Shown piece after piece: positions 1 through 8,385 of a stretch of 64,000 nt of DNA (positions are counted from its first letter, which is position 1; the number at the start of each line of letters is the position of its first letter). A program made the translations under genes and the position numbers. Location of the stretch: the NCBI RefSeq assembly GCF_001956915.1, contig NZ_MLJO01000010.1:186001-250000 (forward strand). The letters are read 5' to 3'. The notes under the pieces are model-generated. The model did not search any database. It saw nothing but the letters and a program-made list of their open reading frames with translations, and was not told the origin of the DNA. Origin of the DNA: Intrasporangium flavum (GTDB lineage Bacteria; Actinomycetota; Actinomycetes; Actinomycetales; Dermatophilaceae).

Positions 1-1
1 G

Positions 2-202
2 TGCGTGTCCTGGCAACAGGTGTCGGTCGGGCGCCACCGGGCCGGGGAACGCTGCGACGTGCACGTCGCGCCCGACATCCTGCAGTTCTGGATCGGCAAC
101 GAACTCCTGCGCACCGTCAAGCGCAGCAGCACCGGGCCCGTACGCAACAAGAGACCCCTGGGAGGCGCCACGACCAAGACCCGCAACAACACGGCAAACT
201 GA
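2..202 (+). mobile_element. IS481-family transposase, C-terminal end (partial)
   Basis: The reading frame is open from the window edge and stops at TGA 200-202, giving the last 66 residues. The segment with 'VSWQQVSVGRHRAGERCDVH' followed by 'FWIGNELLRTVKRSSTG' resembles the beta-rich tail after the DDE integrase core of actinobacterial IS481 transposases. The catalytic core would lie left of the window, so integrity cannot be judged. The 112 bases after the stop should contain the right end of the element, but I cannot identify an inverted repeat without the other end. Confidence 0.7.
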
Positions 203-314
203 ACAGACACGAGCGGCAAGGATCAACCGGCACAGCACTGTCGCCCATCAGCCGAAGGTCAACAGCCCCACCACGCACCGCACCGATCGGCCCGGACGAG
301 GCCGTCACGCGTCG

Positions 315-722
315 TCAGATGGTTCGGGGTCCGCGGAGCCGGGCGACGAGGGCCCAGATGATCGCGACGTCGAGAGCGATGATGACGATCGCCCACACCG
401 GGTAGTAGGGCAGCCACATGAACTGCGAGACGGCCGACAGAATCGCGACGATGATCGCCACGACGAACGACCAGCCCTGGTTCATGATCATGGCCACGCC
501 CAGCCCGATCGCGACCAGGCCGAGCACGAGATGGACCCAGCCCCACGTCGTGGTGTCGAACTTGTAGATGTAGCTGCCCGTCACGACGAAGCGCTGGTCG
601 TTGACGATGGCGGCCAGGCCCTGCAGGGCCTGGAAGATGCCGACCATGACGAGCAGCGATGCGCCCGCCAGCGTGAGGCCCTCGGCCCACGCCATCTTGG
701 TCGATGACGGCTGACTCGACAT
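315..722 (-). CDS. four-helix integral membrane protein (DUF7144-like)
   Basis: This 135-residue protein has four hydrophobic segments, roughly at residues 17-38, 58-80, 83-104 and 108-128, with a conserved-looking 'GSYIYKFDTTTWGWVH' loop between helices 1 and 2. The layout matches a family of small actinobacterial membrane proteins of unknown function. I chose the ATG at 722 because a GGGGA ribosome binding site lies just upstream in the gene's direction; the longer frame upstream has no such site and an unlikely Arg-rich start. It is monocistronic as far as can be seen. Confidence 0.75.
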   Translation of the reverse strand: MSSQPSSTKMAWAEGLTLAGASLLVMVGIFQALQGLAAIVNDQRFVVTGSYIYKFDTTTWGWVHLVLGLVAIGLGVAMIMNQGWSFVVAIIVAILSAVSQFMWLPYYPVWAIVIIALDVAIIWALVARLRGPRTI

Positions 723-862
723 CGGTCCGTCCCCTTCTCTGTCACCGGCACGCCCCTCGCCTGCCCGTGATTCGACGCTAGCCGCGCGGATCGGCGCCCC
801 ACTCATCCTTCCGGGTTGAAATGCCGAGCGGCCCGGTCAGCGTCGAGGGACGCCGGGACACG

Positions 863-899
863 CCGGGAGACCGGGCCGACGCGCGACCCGGCCTCCCGG
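863..899 (-). terminator. hairpin terminator downstream of the secreted protein gene
   Basis: CCGGGAGACCGGG (863-875) pairs with CCCGGCCTCCCGG (887-899) with one mismatch and an 11-base loop. It lies directly after the stop codon of the gene ending at 908, as expected for a GC-rich intrinsic terminator without a clear U tract. Confidence 0.5.
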
Positions 900-907
900 T
901 GCACGGC

Positions 908-1384
908 TCAGCGGCCGGTGGCCGCGATGTAGACGGCGGCGTTGCCGTTCGGGTCGAGCAGGACGGCCGGCGCCAGGCAGCGCGGCGGCAGGGACACGTG
1001 GGCCTCGATCACCGCGTCGCCGGTCGTGGAGAAGGGCACCGTGGCCGTGGGCGGCAGCGCGACGCCGTTGCACGCCACGGTGGCCGACAGCCGCGGCACG
1101 GGGTTGACGCCCGTGGTCGGGATGACGAGGCCCTCGACCTCGACGCGCAGGTCGCCGTTCGCGCGCAGCCGCGCGGTGCCCTCCGAGATGACCCAGGGCG
1201 CCCCTCCGCGGGTGAGGCCGAAGAGGGGCGGGTCGGACAGCTGGCTGCCCTGCAGCGGGGCCCGCAGGATGTCGCTGCGGGGGACGCCGCCGCCGTCCGC
1301 GGAGGCGCTCGCGGTCGCGGCGAGGGCGCCGACCCCGAGGACGAGGCCTGCGACGAACGATGCGGTACGGGAGATTCGGTGCAT
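908..1384 (-). CDS. secreted protein of unknown function
   Basis: The 158-residue product starts 'MHRISRTASFVAGLVLGVGA' and carries a Sec-type signal peptide with a likely cleavage near 'ATASASA' at about residue 28. The rest is a small beta-rich domain with two cysteines (in 'VACNGV' and 'PPRCLA') that may form a disulfide. I place the start at 1384, where GGCAGGAG lies at good spacing upstream. I do not recognise a characterised family. Confidence 0.7.
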   Translation of the reverse strand: MHRISRTASFVAGLVLGVGALAATASASADGGGVPRSDILRAPLQGSQLSDPPLFGLTRGGAPWVISEGTARLRANGDLRVEVEGLVIPTTGVNPVPRLSATVACNGVALPPTATVPFSTTGDAVIEAHVSLPPRCLAPAVLLDPNGNAAVYIAATGR

Positions 1385-1495
1385 GTCACACTCCTGCCGA
1401 CGTTGCTGGGGACGGGTTCCCCAGACGAGGACGACAGGACGCCGACGCCCGTTCACTCGGGACCGGCGCGAGCGCGCCGGCGCGACCCGCTGACG

Positions 1496-2089
1496 TCAGC
1501 CGATCCGGTCGAGCAGGGCCAGCGAGCGCTCCACGACGAGAGCGGTGGCGTCGGCGTCGTGGGACGGCAGCGACGCGTCGGTGAACAGGTGCTGGTCGCC
1601 CGGGTAGACGAACAGCTCGGCCGTGTCGGCGCCGGCCAGCTGCACGAGCTCACGCGCCGCGTCGACGTCGCCCTCGAGCCCGAAGAAGGGGTCCTTCTCC
1701 ATGCCGTGCACCTGCACCGGGACGCCGTCGGGCCACGGGCCGAACGCCCACTCCCCCGTGACCGGGAAGCAGGCCTCGTAGAGGAGCGCGCCACGGGCAC
1801 CGGACCGCGTCTGCGCGAGCTGCTGGGCGCGGCCGACGCCGAACGAGATCCCGGCGTAGACGAGGGAGTCCGGCAGCGGGGCGAGCGCGGCCGCGACCCG
1901 GGCGTCGAGCTCCTCGTCGCCGATCGACTTCATGTGCGCGAAGCCTTCGTCGATGCTCGGGGCGACGACACCGTCGAAGAGGTCCGGCGTGTGCACGGTG
2001 TGCCGACCGCCCGCGCGGAGCGACTCGGCGAATGCGTGGACGCCGTCGGTCAGCCCCTGGACGTGGTGGAACAGGATGATCTCTGCCAT
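1496..2089 (-). CDS. dienelactone hydrolase family protein
   Basis: The 197-residue protein has the size and order of the dienelactone hydrolase (DLH) branch of alpha/beta hydrolases. The nucleophile elbow is 'GISFGVG' with Ser82 where classical DLH has Cys; Asp133 in 'EKDPFF' and His167 in 'PGDQHLF' complete a plausible triad. The substrate is unknown. The ATG at 2089 follows a GAGGGG ribosome binding site. The gene is transcribed away from a winged-helix regulator starting 58 bases away, so the pair probably forms a regulator/enzyme unit. Confidence 0.82.
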   Translation of the reverse strand: MAEIILFHHVQGLTDGVHAFAESLRAGGRHTVHTPDLFDGVVAPSIDEGFAHMKSIGDEELDARVAAALAPLPDSLVYAGISFGVGRAQQLAQTRSGARGALLYEACFPVTGEWAFGPWPDGVPVQVHGMEKDPFFGLEGDVDAARELVQLAGADTAELFVYPGDQHLFTDASLPSHDADATALVVERSLALLDRIG

Positions 2090-2118
2090 GGTTGGCCCCT
2101 CGTCGATCGGAGTGTGCG

Positions 2119-2144
2119 GAATGATCCACAACAGTAGAATGATC
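2119..2144. promoter_or_regulatory. direct repeat in the divergent hydrolase/regulator promoter
   Basis: GAATGATC occurs at 2119-2126 and again at 2137-2144, 18 bp apart. The second copy overlaps TAGAAT (2135-2140), which sits six bases before the GTG at 2147 and looks like a -10 hexamer for a leaderless transcript. The arrangement is what an autoregulated divergent promoter would show; binding by the adjacent regulator is inference. Confidence 0.45.
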
Positions 2145-2146
2145 GA

Positions 2147-2821
2147 GTGATGTCGGTCAATGATGGGGTCCGGTCGGAAGCCAACCAGGGCGCGCCCCGC
2201 ATCCCGGACTACGACCTCGACGAGCTGCTCGTCGTCACGGCGCCCGCCCAGCTGCGGGCCCTCGCCGACCCCCTGCGCTCGAGCCTGCTCGAGCTGCTCC
2301 TGGAGCGCGCTGCCACGGTCACCGAGCTCGCCACCGCCGTCAACCGGCCCAAGAGCACCGTCGCCTACCACGTCGGGCAGCTCGTCGATGCCGGCCTGCT
2401 CCGTGTCGTGCGCACCCGGCGCGTCCGGGCCATCGAGGAGCGCTTCTACGGACGCGTCGCCCGGACCCTGTACATCGGTGCGCTCGGCCGGCCGGAGGAC
2501 CAGCAGCTCGTCGCCGGGGTCAACGGCCTGGCCGAGGCCGCGGCCGAGTCGGCCGCCGCCCATGCCGCCGACGAGCTGCGCTGCACCCTGACGCACGCGC
2601 GCATCCCGCTGGAGCACGCCCGCGAGTTCTGGACGCAGGTCCAGCAGCTGGCGCGCGAGTTCGCGCAGATCCCCCGCAGCGGCGACCAGGTCTTCGGGTT
2701 CGCGGCCGGCCTCTACCCCACCGACGCCCCGACGCTGCCCGAGCCCACCGGGGCGGACGACGCCGACCGGCCCGACGAACCCGCCCCCGGCGGACGAGGC
2801 ACTCCGGACGCCACCGGCTGA
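2147..2821 (+). CDS. ArsR-like winged-helix transcriptional regulator
   Basis: The 224-residue protein has a winged helix-turn-helix at about residues 28-95: 'LRALADPLRSSLLELLLERA' and 'TVTELATAVNRPKSTVAYHV' are the dimer/recognition helices of the ArsR/DUF2087-type fold. The C-terminal part is helical and ends in a Pro/Gly-rich acidic tail of about 35 residues. No metal-binding cysteines are present, so metal sensing is unlikely. GTG 2147 (then ATG 2150) is preferred because TAGAAT lies six bases upstream. It is divergent from the hydrolase gene and probably controls it. Confidence 0.8.
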   Translation: MMSVNDGVRSEANQGAPRIPDYDLDELLVVTAPAQLRALADPLRSSLLELLLERAATVTELATAVNRPKSTVAYHVGQLVDAGLLRVVRTRRVRAIEERFYGRVARTLYIGALGRPEDQQLVAGVNGLAEAAAESAAAHAADELRCTLTHARIPLEHAREFWTQVQQLAREFAQIPRSGDQVFGFAAGLYPTDAPTLPEPTGADDADRPDEPAPGGRGTPDATG

Positions 2822-2996
2822 CGCTCCGAGGCACCGCGCAGACGAGACGTTCGCGACATCAGCCACACCGGCCACATCCGTCACCCGTTGATGTGGAGTT
2901 CGGCGAGAACGGCCCGCTGTCCGGCCTGTCCACCTATGGTGGTCGACATCGAGACCACCGGCTGCGGGGGGCGCAACAGGTGGTTAGGGTCGAGGC

Positions 2997-4415
2997 ATGG
3001 CCAGAACCCTGCCTGACGAACTCAGCCTCGAGGGGGGTGGCCTTAAGGTGCAGGACGAGACACAACGAAGTGGACCGCGAGTCCTCACGGTGCGCATGAG
3101 CGGGCGGTTCGTGCCGTTCGCCGCGTCGACCGTGGTCTTCGCGCTCCTGCCTTTCATCAGCGCCAGCACGCCGGACGACGGCGCCCGCGCCGCAGTGGTT
3201 CTCGCGGCCGGCGACCGTGCCGCGGTGGACACCGCGGTCGACGGCGTCGAGAGCGCCCGCGACGCGCTCACCGGCAGTGACAGCACGGTCGCGGCCATCG
3301 CCGCCGCGGCGCTCGGCGGCGGCATCGACCCGACCGGCATCGCCGTGTCGAACGCGCTCGGTGGCGGGCTGGTGTTCCCCGAGATCGGGCTGACGCCGCT
3401 CGCCGCGATGGCCGTGGCGGCCCCTGTCGGAGCCGGCGTGCCCGGCTTCATCCACCCGGTGCCCGGGGCGGAGGTGTCCGGGTTCGGCCCGCGCATCCAC
3501 CCGCTGCTGCACCGGCCGATGTTCCACACCGGCATCGACCTGCAGGCCGCCTGCGGCACTCCGATCCGGGCAGCCGCCTCGGGCAAGGTCGTCTACGCAC
3601 GGGTCACGCCCTCGTGGGGCCTGCGGACGATGATCCAGCACACGCCGACGCTCAAGACGGCCTACGGGCACCAGTCGAAGTTCCTCGTCAAGGAGGGCGA
3701 CGTCGTCAGGCAGGGCCAGGTCATCGGCCTCGTCGGCACGACCGGGTGGTCCACCGGCTGCCACCTGCACTTCGACGTCATCGTCAACGACCACTACGTC
3801 GACCCGGCGCCCTACCTCGGCTTCCCGGCCTCGACGTCCGCGCCCTCGACCTACGGCATGGTGCCGAACTACTTCCCCGGTGGCGGCAGCGTCGTCACCT
3901 CGGCCTCGCAGACGGTTCCCGACGGCGACGTGCCCTTCTCCGACGTCGACCCGGCGTCGGCGGCCGGCACCCCGGTGACGAGCAAGCCGAAGCCGGCCAC
4001 CTCGCCGGCTCCGAAGCCGACGACCAACACCCCGGCCCCGACGACGACCACCGGCACGCCCGTCCCGACCACGACGAAGCCGACGCCGTCCACGACCACG
4101 ACGGCCCCGTCGACGGGCACGACGACGCCGGCCCCGACGACGAGCACGGGCACCCCGGCGCCGTCGACGACAACCACCACGCCGCCGCCACCGCCACCGC
4201 CGACGACGTCGGCACCGGCGACGTCCGACCCGCCCGCCGACCCGACCACCTCCGCCGCACCGCCGGCCGAGCCGACGCCCACGCAGACGGCCGTCGCCAC
4301 GGCCACCGCGACGGCCACGGCAGTCGCCAAGGCGGTTGGCGAGATCGCGACGAGCGCGGCGAGCGCCAGCGACCCGGCCACGACCACCGACGCCACCACG
4401 GCGGCCGCGGGCTGA
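2997..4415 (+). CDS. secreted M23-family peptidase with Pro/Thr-rich tail
   Basis: The 472-residue protein has one hydrophobic segment at about 36-56, a spacer, and an M23 (LytM/lysostaphin-type) metallopeptidase domain at about 150-275. Zinc ligands are visible as His177 and Asp181 in 'HTGIDL' and His258 in 'HLHFD'. After residue 330 comes a long Thr/Pro tract resembling a wall-spanning linker and a final Ala-rich segment. Such enzymes cut peptidoglycan stem peptides outside the membrane. TAGGGT (2985-2990) lies six bases before the ATG, suggesting a leaderless start; GTG 3048 is an alternative. Confidence 0.85.
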   Translation: MARTLPDELSLEGGGLKVQDETQRSGPRVLTVRMSGRFVPFAASTVVFALLPFISASTPDDGARAAVVLAAGDRAAVDTAVDGVESARDALTGSDSTVAAIAAAALGGGIDPTGIAVSNALGGGLVFPEIGLTPLAAMAVAAPVGAGVPGFIHPVPGAEVSGFGPRIHPLLHRPMFHTGIDLQAACGTPIRAAASGKVVYARVTPSWGLRTMIQHTPTLKTAYGHQSKFLVKEGDVVRQGQVIGLVGTTGWSTGCHLHFDVIVNDHYVDPAPYLGFPASTSAPSTYGMVPNYFPGGGSVVTSASQTVPDGDVPFSDVDPASAAGTPVTSKPKPATSPAPKPTTNTPAPTTTTGTPVPTTTKPTPSTTTTAPSTGTTTPAPTTSTGTPAPSTTTTTPPPPPPPTTSAPATSDPPADPTTSAAPPAEPTPTQTAVATATATATAVAKAVGEIATSAASASDPATTTDATTAAAG

Positions 4416-4470
4416 CCGACCCGGCCGCCGGGCCGACGCGTCCGGCACCCGTACCAGACCCGCTCGGGTC

Positions 4471-4506
4471 GCGTGAGGCCCCGTCCACGAGGACGGGGCC
4501 TCACGC
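4471..4506 (+). terminator. strong intrinsic terminator after the M23 peptidase gene
   Basis: A perfect 16-bp stem, GCGTGAGGCCCCGTCC (4471-4486) with its complement at 4491-4506, closes a four-base ACGA loop. It separates the peptidase from the glutamate importer operon. Confidence 0.85.
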
Positions 4507-4544
4507 GTCGGGGCGCCACGGCGGAACTCACGATTAGGGCACGT

Positions 4545-4588
4545 CGGGGACCCGGTAGGTACCTGCCGGGGACCCGAGCCGATAGGTT
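4545..4588 (+). promoter_or_regulatory. probable promoter/operator region of the gluABCD-like operon
   Basis: CGGGGACCCG is repeated at 4545-4554 and 4567-4576, two helical turns apart, and an inverted repeat CCCGGTAGGT/ACCTGCCGGG (4551-4570, one mismatch) lies between them. TAGGTT at 4583-4588 is six bases before the first ATG and looks like the -10 hexamer. A regulator bound here would sit just upstream of or across the -35 region. Confidence 0.45.
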
Positions 4589-4594
4589 GCACGG

Positions 4595-5386
4595 ATGGAC
4601 GACGTGAAACCTGCTGCCGAGGCGACCGCCGAACACGCCTCGGACCACCGCGAGCCCATGGTCGTCATCGAGGGCGTCAACAAGCACTTCGGTGACCTCC
4701 ACGTCCTGCGGGACATCAACCTCACCGTCGGCAAGGGCGAGGTCGTCGTCGTCCTGGGCCCCTCGGGCTCGGGCAAGTCGACGCTCTGCCGCACCATCAA
4801 CCGCCTCGAGACCTTCGAGTCGGGGTCCATCACCATCGACGGCAAGCCGCTGCCGGAGGAGGGCAAGCCCCTCGCCCAGCTGCGCGCCGACGTCGGCATG
4901 GTCTTCCAGTCCTTCAACCTCTTCGCGCACAAGACGATCCGCGACAACGTGACCCTCGGGCCGATCAAGGTGCGCAAGAAGTCCAAGTCCGACGCCGACA
5001 CCCAGGCCGGCGAGCTGCTCAAGCGGGTCGGCGTCGAGGCGCAGGCCGACAAGTACCCGGCCCAGCTGTCCGGTGGTCAGCAGCAGCGCGTCGCCATCGC
5101 CCGTTCGCTCGCTATGGGCCCCAAGGTCATGCTCTTCGACGAGCCCACCTCGGCCCTCGACCCCGAGATGGTCAACGAGGTCCTCGACGTCATGGTGGGC
5201 CTGGCCAAGGAGGGCATGACGATGATCGTCGTGACCCACGAGATGGGCTTCGCCCGCAAGGCCGCCGACCGCGTCGTCTTCATGAGCGACGGGCAGATCG
5301 TCGAGGTCGGCACGCCGGAGGAGTTCTTCACGAGCCCCAAGAGCGAGCGTGCCAAGGACTTCCTCGGCAAGATCCTCACCCACTGA
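4595..5386 (+). CDS. gluA: glutamate-type amino acid ABC transporter, ATP-binding subunit
   Basis: The 263-residue ATPase has Walker A 'GPSGSGKST', Q-loop, the signature 'LSGGQQQR', Walker B '[14 protein letters not shown]' and the switch histidine in 'THEMGF', in the polar amino acid uptake (GlnQ/GluA) subfamily. It drives import through the two permeases encoded downstream. The first about 20 residues are a non-conserved polar extension; an internal ATG at 4661 would remove it, but TAGGTT six bases before 4595 supports the longer form. First gene of a four-gene operon. Confidence 0.9.
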   Translation: MDDVKPAAEATAEHASDHREPMVVIEGVNKHFGDLHVLRDINLTVGKGEVVVVLGPSGSGKSTLCRTINRLETFESGSITIDGKPLPEEGKPLAQLRADVGMVFQSFNLFAHKTIRDNVTLGPIKVRKKSKSDADTQAGELLKRVGVEAQADKYPAQLSGGQQQRVAIARSLAMGPKVMLFDEPTSALDPEMVNEVLDVMVGLAKEGMTMIVVTHEMGFARKAADRVVFMSDGQIVEVGTPEEFFTSPKSERAKDFLGKILTH

Positions 5387-5514
5387 CCGCCCTCGACACC
5401 GGCGCCGTCGCCCCTGCCGACGCGTCGCCGCACGAACGACCCGACACACACAGGGACGGCATGCACACCGGCATGCCACGAGCAACCCACCCGGTAACAA
5501 CAGGAGGAACTCAC

Positions 5515-6345
5515 ATGAAGGCACGACGCATCGGCGTGGCGTTCGCGGCGACGGCCCTGGCCGTCTCGCTCGCCGCCTGCGGATCCGGTCAGCCCGGCGC
5601 CAGCGGCGGCGGTGACAACGGCCTGAAGATCGGCATCAAGTTCGACCAGCCCGGCATGGGCCTGAAGAAGGGCACCGAGTACAGCGGCTTCGACGTCGAG
5701 GTCGCCAAGTACGTCGCCAAGGAGCTCGGCACGTCCGAGGACAAGATCACCTGGGTGCAGGCACCGAGCGCCCAGCGCGAGACGCTCATCAAGAGCGGTC
5801 AGGTCGACTTCGTCGTCGCGACGTACTCGATCACCGACAAGCGCAAGAACGAGGTCTCCTTCGCCGGCCCGTACTTCATCGCCGGCCAGGACCTGCTCGT
5901 GCGCGCCGACGACTCCTCGATCACCGGCCCCGACAGCCTCACCGGCAAGAAGCTCTGCTCGGTCACCGGCTCGACCTCGGCCCAGAAGGTCAAGGACAAG
6001 TACCCGGGCGTCCAGCTGCAGGAGTTCGGCACGTACTCCGAGTGCCTCCCGGCGCTGCAGACGGGCGCCATCGACGCGCTGACCACCGACGACACGATCC
6101 TGGCCGGCTACGCCGCCCAGGAGCAGTACAAGGGCAAGTTCAAGGTCGTCGGCAAGCCGTTCTCCGAGGAGAACTACGGCATCGGCCTCAAGAAGGGCGA
6201 CACCGCGATGTGCACGAAGATCACCGACGCGGTCAAGAAGATGATCAGCGACGGCTCGTGGCAGAAGGCGCTCGACGCCAACCTGGGTCCGGCCGGCTAC
6301 AAGCCGGGCGCCGGCAACCCGCCCACCCCGGCCGCCTGCTCCTGA
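5515..6345 (+). CDS. gluB: glutamate-binding lipoprotein of the ABC importer
   Basis: This 276-residue protein is a type 3 solute-binding protein. It starts with a lipoprotein signal peptide ending 'VSLAAC' (lipidated Cys22), followed by the two-lobed periplasmic-binding fold with 'GFDVEVAKYVAKELG' early and 'FSEENYGIGLKKGD' late, both typical of the glutamate/glutamine-binding family. AGGAGG immediately upstream fixes the ATG at 5515. It should capture the amino acid outside the membrane and pass it to GluC/GluD. Glutamate specificity is inferred from family resemblance. Confidence 0.9.
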   Translation: MKARRIGVAFAATALAVSLAACGSGQPGASGGGDNGLKIGIKFDQPGMGLKKGTEYSGFDVEVAKYVAKELGTSEDKITWVQAPSAQRETLIKSGQVDFVVATYSITDKRKNEVSFAGPYFIAGQDLLVRADDSSITGPDSLTGKKLCSVTGSTSAQKVKDKYPGVQLQEFGTYSECLPALQTGAIDALTTDDTILAGYAAQEQYKGKFKVVGKPFSEENYGIGLKKGDTAMCTKITDAVKKMISDGSWQKALDANLGPAGYKPGAGNPPTPAACS

Positions 6346-6363
6346 CCGCCCGCGCCCGTGGGG

Positions 6364-6388
6364 GCCGCGGCGTCACCGACGCCGCGGC
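6364..6388 (+). other. intercistronic hairpin between binding protein and permease genes
   Basis: GCCGCGGCGTC (6364-6374) and GACGCCGCGGC (6378-6388) form a perfect 11-bp stem with a three-base loop. In many ABC operons such a structure after the binding-protein gene reduces read-through or protects the upstream mRNA, which raises binding protein over permease. Confidence 0.6.
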
Positions 6389-6425
6389 TCCTGCGGGCCA
6401 GATCCCTTGTGCGTGAAGGAGGGAC

Positions 6426-7103
6426 ATGCTCGACATCCTCTCGAACTACGACGTCCTCGGCGCGTTCTGGATGACCATCAGGCTGACGGTCTTCTCGGCG
6501 ATCGGCGCTCTCGTCATCGGCACCGTCGTCGCCGTCATGCGGGTGTCACCGGTCCCGGTGCTGCGCCGGCTCGGCGCCGTCTACGTCAACATCGTGCGCA
6601 ACACGCCGCTGACCCTCATCATGTTCTTCGCACTCGCCGGGGTGGGGATCATCCTCGAGATCAACCTTGCCGACCCGAGCTCTCCGACCTCGGTGCGCGA
6701 CAGCGCGATCCGGTGGGCCATCGTGGCCCTCTCGGTCTACCACGCGGCCTTCGTCTGCGAGGCGCTGCGCAGCGGCGTCAACACGGTGCCGGTGGGCCAG
6801 GCCGAGGCCGCCCGCTCGATCGGCCTGACGTTCGGCCAGAGCCTGCGCGAGGTCATCCTCCCCCAGGCCTTCCGCGGCGCCATCGCGCCCCTGGGCTCGA
6901 CGCTGATCGCCCTGACGAAGAACACGACCGTCGCGTCGGTCATCGGCGTCGCCGAGGCGTCCGCCCTCATGAAGGTCATCTTCGAGAACGAGACGGCGAG
7001 CGTCGGCGTCTTCCTCGTCTTCGCGCTCGGCTTCGTCATCCTGACGCTGCCCATCGGCGTCCTCTTCACGTCCCTCTCTCGTCGACTGGCGGTGAAGCGA
7101 TGA
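6426..7103 (+). CDS. gluC: glutamate ABC transporter permease GluC
   Basis: The 225-residue membrane protein belongs to the HisM/GlnP permease family: about five transmembrane helices and the cytoplasmic EAA loop 'VPVGQAEAARSIGLTFGQSL' that docks on the ATPase. A GGAGG ribosome binding site precedes the ATG. The stop overlaps the start of the next permease gene by 4 bp, consistent with translational coupling and a GluC/GluD heterodimer. Confidence 0.88.
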   Translation: MLDILSNYDVLGAFWMTIRLTVFSAIGALVIGTVVAVMRVSPVPVLRRLGAVYVNIVRNTPLTLIMFFALAGVGIILEINLADPSSPTSVRDSAIRWAIVALSVYHAAFVCEALRSGVNTVPVGQAEAARSIGLTFGQSLREVILPQAFRGAIAPLGSTLIALTKNTTVASVIGVAEASALMKVIFENETASVGVFLVFALGFVILTLPIGVLFTSLSRRLAVKR

Positions 7104-7993
7104 GCACCCAGACCGTCCTGTTCGACGCCCCCGGGCCCCGGGCCCGGCGTCGGTACGCCGTCCTCACCGCGTTCGGAGCGCTCCTCGCGATCGCCACGCT
7201 CGGCGCCATCGTGTGGAAGCTCAACGCCCAGGGCCAGCTGACCGCCGACCTGTGGAAGCCGCTCGTCGACCCCGAGGTGTGGACCTCCTACGTCTTCCCC
7301 GGCCTCGTCAACACGCTCAAGGCCGCCGTCGTCTCCATCGTCGCGGCGATCGCCTTCGGCATCGTCTTCGGCCTCGGACGCCTCTCGCACAACGGTGCGG
7401 TGCGCTGGGTCAGCGGCATCATCGTCGAGTTCTTCCGGGCCGTCCCGGTGCTGCTGATGATGTACTTCCTCTTCCAGCTCTTCGCCTACAACAACGTCTT
7501 CGTGGCGAGCCTCAACTCGTTCATGGCCGTGGTCATCTCTCTGACCCTGTACAACGGCTCGGTCATCGCCGAGCTCGTGCGCTCCGGGGTCCACGGCCTG
7601 CCGAGCGGGCAGGGCGAGGCGGGACTGTCCATCGGCCTGACGCCGGGGCAGACGCTGCGCTCGATCCAGCTGCCGCAGGCGCTGACCGCGATGCTGCCGG
7701 CGCTCGTCAGCCAGGTCGTCGTCATCCTCAAGGACAGCGCGCTCGGCGCCGCGATCACCTACCCGGAGCTGCTGCAGAGCATGCGCGACATGGGCACGGC
7801 CTACGCGACGGTGCTGCCCGCCTACCTGCTCGCCGCGGCCGTCTTCATCAGCCTGAACTTCGGGCTGACGGCTCTGGCCGGACGCGTGGAACGGCGCCTC
7901 AACCGGCGCGGTCGCGGCCCGCGCCAGGGCACGGCCACGGTCCCCGGCGTCATGGACGACGCCAGCGCCCTGAGCGCCGGACCACGTTCCTGA
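7100..7993 (+). CDS. gluD: glutamate ABC transporter permease GluD
   Basis: This 297-residue partner permease has a longer N-terminal region than GluC, with an extra hydrophobic segment at about 22-42, then the HisM-type core and an EAA loop with 'LPSGQGEAGLSIGLTPGQTL'. The C-terminus is a basic and polar tail of about 40 residues. ATG 7100 lies in an ATGA overlap with gluC. Last gene of the importer operon. Confidence 0.88.
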   Translation: MSTQTVLFDAPGPRARRRYAVLTAFGALLAIATLGAIVWKLNAQGQLTADLWKPLVDPEVWTSYVFPGLVNTLKAAVVSIVAAIAFGIVFGLGRLSHNGAVRWVSGIIVEFFRAVPVLLMMYFLFQLFAYNNVFVASLNSFMAVVISLTLYNGSVIAELVRSGVHGLPSGQGEAGLSIGLTPGQTLRSIQLPQALTAMLPALVSQVVVILKDSALGAAITYPELLQSMRDMGTAYATVLPAYLLAAAVFISLNFGLTALAGRVERRLNRRGRGPRQGTATVPGVMDDASALSAGPRS

Positions 7994-8012
7994 CGCGCCG
8001 ACACCTCACGCA

Positions 8013-8049
8013 CGACGCCCCCGCCACCGGACCGGTCGCGGGGGCGTCG
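8013..8049 (+). terminator. terminator of the glutamate importer operon
   Basis: CGACGCCCCCGC (8013-8024) pairs with GCGGGGGCGTCG (8038-8049), 12 bp without mismatch, around a 13-base loop, 20 bases after the gluD stop. Confidence 0.75.
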
Positions 8050-8116
8050 CGCGTCCGCGGGAGGACCGGGTTGCGGGCGGTACCGGACCGCGTCGGGGAG
8101 GCTCTCGTCGGACGTG

Positions 8117-8153
8117 ACGAAGGCCCCGACACCATGGGTGTCGGGGCCTTCGT
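8117..8153 (-). terminator. terminator downstream of tRNA-Asn
   Basis: A perfect 17-bp stem (8117-8133 with 8137-8153) with an ATG loop lies just beyond the 3' end of the tRNA gene. It is symmetric and could also serve the converging importer operon. Confidence 0.75.
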
Positions 8154-8161
8154 ACTGGGCG

Positions 8162-8234
8162 CTCCCCCGGTTGGACTCGAACCAACAACCTGCCGGTTAA
8201 CAGCCGGCTGCTCTGCCAGTTGAGCTACAGGGGA
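8162..8234 (-). tRNA. tRNA-Asn (anticodon GUU)
   Basis: The complementary strand folds into a full 73-nt cloverleaf. The acceptor stem TCCCCTG pairs with CGGGGGA, the anticodon stem GCCGG/CCGGC presents loop CTGTTAA with anticodon GTT, and the T arm is GTTGG TTCGAGT CCAAC. The discriminator base is G and the CCA end is not encoded. Confidence 0.96.
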
Positions 8235-8248
8235 ATGGCTGCTGCGCA

Positions 8249-8277
8249 ACCATAGCAAAGGATCGCGCAGGGACTAA
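8249..8277 (-). promoter_or_regulatory. tRNA-Asn promoter
   Basis: Reading on the minus strand, TTAGTC (8277-8272) and TATGGT (8254-8249) are separated by exactly 17 bp and lie 15 bp before the mature tRNA 5' end. The flanks are notably AT-rich for this genome. Confidence 0.65.
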
Positions 8278-8385
8278 ATCGGCTCCGCGGGAGGCGCATC
8301 CGGCACTTTTCGGCCCGCGCAGAGGCCTCCGCGAGCCCCACCGCGGGCCCCGTCGGGAGCCCTCCACGAGGGGCAGAGGCACACC

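Noticed and set aside
2893-3099. Short plus-strand ORF before the M23 peptidase gene
   Set aside because: No ribosome binding site, overlaps the peptidase start and its -10 element, and the sequence looks non-coding.
2934-4592. Minus-strand frame of 552 codons opposite the M23 peptidase
   Set aside because: Arg/Gly-only low-complexity translation mirrors the Thr/Pro repeats of the real gene.
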